From contig NC_089756.1 of assembly GCF_040412425.1 (NCBI RefSeq), forward strand, positions 3,708,998-3,772,997: 64,000 bases of DNA, read 5' to 3'. The stretch is from Macrobrachium rosenbergii (lineage: Eukaryota > Arthropoda > Malacostraca > Decapoda > Palaemonidae). The notes under the pieces were generated by a model. It was not told where the DNA came from. It made no database searches and saw only the letters and a program-made list of their open reading frames with translations. Made by a program: the position numbers and the translations under genes. Shown in pieces: positions 57,762 to 64,000 of the stretch; the first letter of the stretch is position 1, and the number at the start of each line of letters is the position of its first letter.

Positions 57762-59073
57762 ACATAAATATATATATATTTTTATGACTTCGAAGGGGGA
57801 CTGCGTTTTATGTTATTGTTGCTAATTATAGCCTTACAAAACCCTCAGAAGACCACAAGCAGAATGGATAAAAGCAAAATTAACAAATGGAAGGTCGCTA
57901 AGTGAGAATATGTTACTTAATGCTATTTTATTTTACACACACAAGATGGTAAATTTAACAGTGGGAATGATGGGCAAACCTCACAAAGATAAAACGTGAA
58001 AAAGGCACAACAGTAATTAACTAAGTTAGTGATTAACGCATCAATTCAACACAAAAGGGTGTATGTAAATGGCCACATGCACGTGGTTATTAAGCCAACC
58101 GGCAATGTAATGATATCAGCCCGGGTTTGAGTAGATTCCTCTGGCAATCAGGAACTCAGAGAGTGGCTACATTGGTAAACACCACTGATAACACTCCTGG
58201 AAGTGAAATAATTCCAGATATGACTACTAACAAAGTACTGTCTCTCTAAGAATGAGTTAACACACAAGTTGGAGGGTATTGCATTAATCTACTCACTTCT
58301 TGGCAAGGGGAATGAGTTACGTTATGTACTGTTTCATGGACCACACACTGGATATGATAAGTTCACTGTTTTAGTCGAAGATACAAAAGATTTACTTGCA
58401 TTATTAAATGCGAAAGAGAGATAATAAAAGCAAGTCAGAAAAAAGTACACTGGCTAACCATTTTCCTCCCCTGGACATACCGTTTGCTTCTTGGTGATGC
58501 TTGAACACAAGATCCTGGGTGAAGAGACCTGAGCTTCTCTTGAGTGGCGTCTGGTGCTAGGGTCATGATTCGTCAAGTGTGAATGGAAAATAAGCGCCCG
58601 CCCTGTCAGAGTGTTAACCGTCTGACGGACAGCAGTTCTCCGTACCAAGATGTGAACTAATTCCTGATGTTGGGAGCTGGTTCCTTATAAAGCTTCAGGA
58701 GGTTGCTTGGGGCTTGGCTAAAGGCGGTGTCACTGGCTATGACCTGAGGATTAGAGAAATGGTCTCTGCCAGTAAGATGGAAAAAAGCAGCAGGAGGTTA
58801 ATTAAATTTGAGGCTTAGTCAGAAGGAAATAGCAATTATCTCCAGGTGTTTTCCTTGGAGAGGCATCACGGTCCCGAGCCTTGACGAGGCTTGTGGGCCA
58901 CTCCTAAATACTACACATTTGTTCCATCCTCTACCTATCCCCCCACTGCCTCGTGATTTTCCCTTAAATACAAAGAATTAGCGATCCTGTTGCATAGAAA
59001 ACCATAAAAATATATATGAATATCTTTACTGTAATCCTGCTGTATAATATGAAGATAAAAGGCCTTTAGATAC

Positions 59074-59076
<3 letters not shown>

Positions 59077-59146
<70 letters not shown>
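59077..59146. repeat. (AT)n microsatellite
   Basis: About 70 bp of alternating AT near the inner end of the left arm of the large inverted repeat. Confidence 0.97.
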
Positions 59147-59148
<2 letters not shown>

Positions 59149-59654
59149 TCATCCTTATTAGAAAAATTATTCATTGTCCACTTAACAACTGCATTTAACA
59201 AAAGCAACTACCAAAAAACTAACATGACAAACAAGCTAACTTTACCAAAACTAGCAACAACCCTTAGGACCAGTATAAGCGGCAACGGGTACGATAAAGG
59301 CTGAGAATCCAATGACTGATTAATTCACTATTCATCTCCTTGCTTAGAACAAAGGACCTGAAAAATATTTTCCAACAAACAAAAAAAAAAGATTGATTGG
59401 ACATCATTCTTTATTCAAGAGGGACTTGGTTGATATCGTGCTTGCAGTAGGAATTATTCAAGCAAACAAGCAGAGGAATATTTAGTTAATGCAGCGAATT
59501 TTGATCAATACGGCAGTTTCTCATGAATATTTCAAGGTCTTAATGAGGTGGATATCACGGGTGTTGACATCAGACGTCGGGTCATTGAAATCAGCCAAGG
59601 ATATACTGAAACTATTCGACAAATATGACAGTACATTAGGGGGAGGTGTGTTTA

Positions 59655-59706
59655 TACATACATACATACATACAGACATACATACATGCATACAGACATA
59701 CATACT
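59655..59706. repeat. (CATA)n/(CAGA) tetranucleotide repeat
   Basis: CATACATACATACATACAGA units repeated with small changes. Confidence 0.9.
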
Positions 59707-59734
59707 TACTAGCAACCCAGTAGACATAGGTATT

Positions 59735-60050
59735 GAGGTGTTTGCAGCGTCCCTTCGGCCCCCAGCCGCACCCCACTTCTTGGCCTTTTGCTTTGCCTTC
59801 GTTCCCGCCTGCTTTCTTCATTCTTGCTGTCCAACCTCTCTAGCTGTTGCTTCTTAGTGCCAGTGTGGGGTTTCGGGGTTTTCCCTCAGTTCCAGTTGTA
59901 GATCTTTCTGCTTCATCTTCTTTACTTTCTAGATCTCTTTATTTTTACGCCCAACCACTCCAACACCTCGCGTTACTTTGTGAAGCGCTAAAATGACCGG
60001 AAGTGCTTGGCTCGACAGTCACCACTTCATAAAATCGAGCAGCACAGACG
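59735..60050 (-). repeat. Dispersed repeat family D, minus orientation
   Basis: CAGCGTCCCTTCGGCCCCCAG at one end and GCGCTAAAATGACCGGAAGT then GCTTGGCTCGACAG at the other match the 41,320 copy in orientation and order. Confidence 0.6.
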
Positions 60051-60114
60051 CCTATTACAGTTTCACACCGAGGCGTTGGTAATCCCTATTCCCAGCGGAA
60101 AATTACGAAATATT

Positions 60115-60450
60115 TGAATGTGGAATGGAATGAAATATAAAATTTAGGCCAAATGCCAAGCACTGGGACCTCTGAGGTCATTCAGCACTGAATGAGAAAC
60201 TGAGTGTAAAGAGGTTTTGAAAGGTGTAACAGGAGGAAAACCTCAAAGCAGTTGCACTGTGAAACAATTATTGGGAGAGGGTTGAGGAAAGTGAGATGGA
60301 AGAAAGAGAATATGAATTGAGGTACAGTCAGAGGAGTGAAATGGGGTTGCAACTAGGGGACGAAGGACGCTGGAAAGAGCCTTGAGCAATGCCTACAGGG
60401 CACCGCGTGAGGTGCACTGACGGCACTACTCCCCTAACTGACAAATCAAG
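60115..60450 (+). repeat. Dispersed repeat family D, plus orientation
   Basis: The best preserved copy: TTAGGCCAAATGCCAAGCAC, GACCTCTGAGGTCATTCAGC, GGACGAAGGACGCTGGAAAG and GCACCGCGTGAGGTGCACTG in order. Tail-to-tail with the minus copy just to its left. Non-coding. Confidence 0.7.
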
Positions 60451-60805
60451 CGACGGGGTAGGAATTGGAGAAAAATAAAGATTTCGGTGAATTAATCGTT
60501 CAAGTGCCTAAATAAGGTAACTTAATACTAGTTAAATAATTGAGTAAGATAAAAGAAATGAAGGAATTCCTCAGTGACTCCCACAAGGAAAAAGTCGTAT
60601 CAGAAATGTCAGAAAAAAATCGGGAGATTTTGATGCCTCACAGGAATGTCGTAGAGAAGTAAATAAAACTGCAGTGAGGAAAAAGGCTAATAGTTACGCA
60701 TACAAAGATGTGAAAATAGATATACATGCATAAACAAGCACTTGCACGCTTGCACATACATACATACATGGAAATGAACACATAGGAATGTGTTTCACAC
60801 ATACA

Positions 60806-60935
<130 letters not shown>

Positions 60936-62141
60936 CACAGTTTTACACTGCTGGTTTGCTAACGCATACAGCTTAAGGGGAAAATAGCAGACAGTGGGGG
61001 TGTGGGTAGACCCACAAGGGTTGGAGTGGTAGGGTAGGATTTAGGAGTGGCCAAGCAGCCCTCTTTAAGGGCCAGGCCTGTAATGCCTCTCCAGGGAAAA
61101 CACCTGGAGAAGGCTGCTATTTCCTCAGTCTAGATCCTAAAATTTAATCAAACTCCCACTGCTTTTTCCTCCATTTACTGGCCCAAGACCATTTCTCTAA
61201 TCTGCAGGTCACGGTTGGCGACAGCACCTGAAGCCAAGCCCCAAGCAACATGCGAGCTTTAACAAGGAACAAGCGCTCTACATCGCGAGTTAGTCCACTC
61301 ATCACCACAGCAAATCTCTGTCCATCTGAGTATTGAACCATGGGCAGGTGAGAACTCATTTTCACTTACACTGGATTGATCGTGATCCTATTACCAGACA
61401 CAGACCAAGAGGAACCTTGATCTCGTCAACTTAGAGTTGTGTGTGCAAGCAGTACCAGGAAGTAAACACGGTATGTCCCTGGAAAGGAAATGGTCAGGCA
61501 GTGTACTTTTATTTTACTCATTTTTTATCATCTCTCTCTCGCATTTCACCACTCAGTTAATTTCTCTGTCCCTTCGACTTAACAGAGAACTTAGTATATC
61601 CAGTGCCCTTGAACAGTGCAAAACATAACTCATGCCCCTTGCCAAGAAGTGATTAGAGTAAGGTCATACCCTCCAATTTGTGCATTAACTCATTTTTAGA
61701 TAGACAGTGCTTCATCAGTAGTCTTATCTGGAATTATTTCACTTCCAGGAGTGTTATCATTGCCATTCCTCTGTGTTCCCTATTGCCTGAAGAATCAGCC
61801 CATACCGAGACTGATGTCATTGTATTGCTGATTGGCTTACCGACCACTTGCAGTGGCCATTTATATGTACAATTGATGCACTATTTATCCACTCAGTGAA
61901 CTGTTGTTGTGCCCTTTTCTCCATCTGCTTATTTTAATGAGATTTGTCCATCATTCCCACTGTTGAATTTACCATATTGTGTGTGTAAAATAAGCCAGTG
62001 TTAAGAAACATAATCTCACTTGGCTACCTTCCAATTCTCAATTGTTCTTTTAATTATTCTGTTTGTGGTCTTCCGAGGGGTTTTTGTAATGCTAAGATTA
62101 GTAAAGTAAAAACACAGTCACCCCCCTCATATTGCATAACA

Positions 62142-62286
<145 letters not shown>

Positions 62287-62299
62287 CGCGTACACACAG

Positions 62300-62890
62300 C
62301 CAAAAGAAGAGCTACCCAAGAAATGCTTGATGGTGTTTCCATATCAAAAAAAATCAAAACTGAGGCTTATAACTTCCATGCAGTTTAGAAGGAAACCTTA
62401 CAAAATAAGCAATATTACAACTTCAGAATCGCCTGCCCTGAAATAAAAAGTGCAATTAGACTTCCACTCTGTACAGTGTACGGGAACAACGCTGTCCACA
62501 TAACCTTCAGTAACAGCTGTCTAAAGCCACTGACCTAAAAAACCTAGGAAGCACGCAAGAGGTGCCACAAATGTCTTGATCATCATCTTCAATCGCCGAT
62601 TTTGTCCTTTTAAGTATCACGTAGTAAAGATATATCTTCGTTGCTGAGTTTTTTGTCTTTTCTGGAAGTTAATTTAAGGATTATTGAACATTCGTCGGAC
62701 TGTGTTCCCCGTTTCTCACTGAAATATACAAGACTGTTTCCAGAAGTACTGTTTGTTACACCATCTTGTATGAACGGAGTAGGCTATGTACTGGATGTAT
62801 GCATGTACAGATGTGTCAGAAATATTCATTTCAAAATGGTCAGCCTTAATTCATCAAGTTTCACCCAAAACATCCCAGGGAGCGTTAAAT
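62300..62890. other. Stretch without a recognised feature
   Basis: Unique-looking sequence; an 89-codon frame at 62,641-62,910 shows no domain and no splice support. Confidence 0.4.
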
Positions 62891-62892
62891 TT

Positions 62893-63050
62893 CTGCTGGA
62901 TTCCTACTGAATTTCCGCTAAATTCCTGCTGGATTCTTGTTAGATTTTTGCTGGATTCCTGCTAGATTTCTGCTGGATTCCTGCTAGATTTCTGATAGAT
63001 TCCTGCTAGATTTCAGCTAGATTTCCGCTGGATTCCTGCTAGATCCTGCT
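62893..63050. repeat. ~12/24-bp degenerate tandem repeat
   Basis: About 13 units of GATT(C/T)CTGCTG/A in tandem, alternating GGATTCCTGCTA and GATTTCTGCT forms. Confidence 0.85.
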
Positions 63051-63585
63051 GCTGTAAACGCCCTACCAGAAGAATTTCTTGAGCGCCCAGCAGAATTTGA
63101 CAGACTGGTGCCAGATTCTCAACCGCCTTCAGAAGCACCCAAAGCCAGTTTATTATGCACCTTGTTGACGCTAAAACAATGCTGTTAGGCATCGGAAGTC
63201 AATAGGAGCGCGAAAACAACAGCTCGATAGTGTTTATGAGTCTTTCTTAGAGCTGGAAAGAAGGTCATTATCATCGTGTTTTGCAGGCCCAAAATATGAC
63301 ACATTCTTTCGAAACTTAAGATTAATTTGTTTGGTACTGAACCTCCGTTTCTTGCCAGAAATTGGAACTCAGGTAAGTTTGTTCAGTATCAGGAAATGAC
63401 ATGTACTTGTTTCATATACTTCTTATTAACTGAAAGCCTGTCTAATAAGGGTGCGTCCGATCAAAAGCAGAATTTATTCTTTACGTGTCACAAAAAGTTT
63501 GAAAACGATTCAACGACTTTTAGTTGAGAGCGAGTTTGCCAAATGCTGGATAAACAATGAAGTATCTGGTCTTTACTATTATTAT
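63051..63585. other. Stretch without a recognised feature
   Basis: No gene or repeat family was recognised. Confidence 0.4.
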
Positions 63586-63990
<405 letters not shown>

Positions 63991-64000
63991 GTTTTCAACC

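Overview
The window looks like a repeat-saturated arthropod genome, most likely a decapod crustacean. This is inferred from long (AT)n, (GT)n and (CT)n microsatellites, several dispersed tRNA-derived and SINE-like families, and an arthropod-style nicotinic receptor gene; the species cannot be named from sequence alone. Nothing bacterial is present, and almost all of the long open frames are artefacts of repeats whose unit length is a multiple of three.

The one cellular gene I can reconstruct with confidence lies on the minus strand (5' end on the right). It encodes a divergent, alpha-type nicotinic acetylcholine receptor-like Cys-loop channel subunit. Nine exons from 41,870 down to 306 join in perfect phase, with GT...AG introns: loop D/loop A exon, Cys-loop exon, loop C exon with a vicinal Cys-Cys, TM1, TM2, TM3, two cytoplasmic-loop exons, and TM4 plus C-tail. 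An upstream exon (44,065-44,771) supplies the N-terminal helix after a long low-complexity stretch, and a less certain exon lies at 45,255-45,487. The signal-peptide exon and promoter were not found.

Region by region: 1-5.5 kb holds the four 3'-most exons and, between the last two, a ~64-bp minisatellite (597-2,460, about 29 units) whose every unit copies the 3' splice site and first ~25 bases of the TM4 exon. 5.49-33.32 kb is a giant array of a 27-bp monomer (about 26 kb, close to a thousand monomers) that fills the single intron between the TM2 and TM3 exons. It contains nested higher-order duplications, a 1.2-kb TTAA-flanked MITE (10,177-11,389) and a tRNA-derived SINE with a 12-bp target duplication (32,681-32,962). 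33.3-45.5 kb holds the remaining exons among AT microsatellites, a decayed piggyBac element (36,779-37,899), two LINE reverse-transcriptase remnants, a second SINE and a palindromic cluster of a ~357-bp tRNA-like repeat.

45.5-64 kb is accessory DNA: hairpin repeats around AT microsatellites, a ~0.7-kb-arm inverted duplication carrying an unidentified 69-codon exon, a truncated Gag/protease fragment of an LTR retrotransposon (51,591-53,463) with its leader repeats and a possible primer-binding site, and a ~1.15-kb-arm inverted repeat (57,818-62,102). The striking theme is that this receptor gene keeps an intact splice plan although tandem repeats reach to within 6-20 bases of several splice sites and in one case have amplified the splice site itself.
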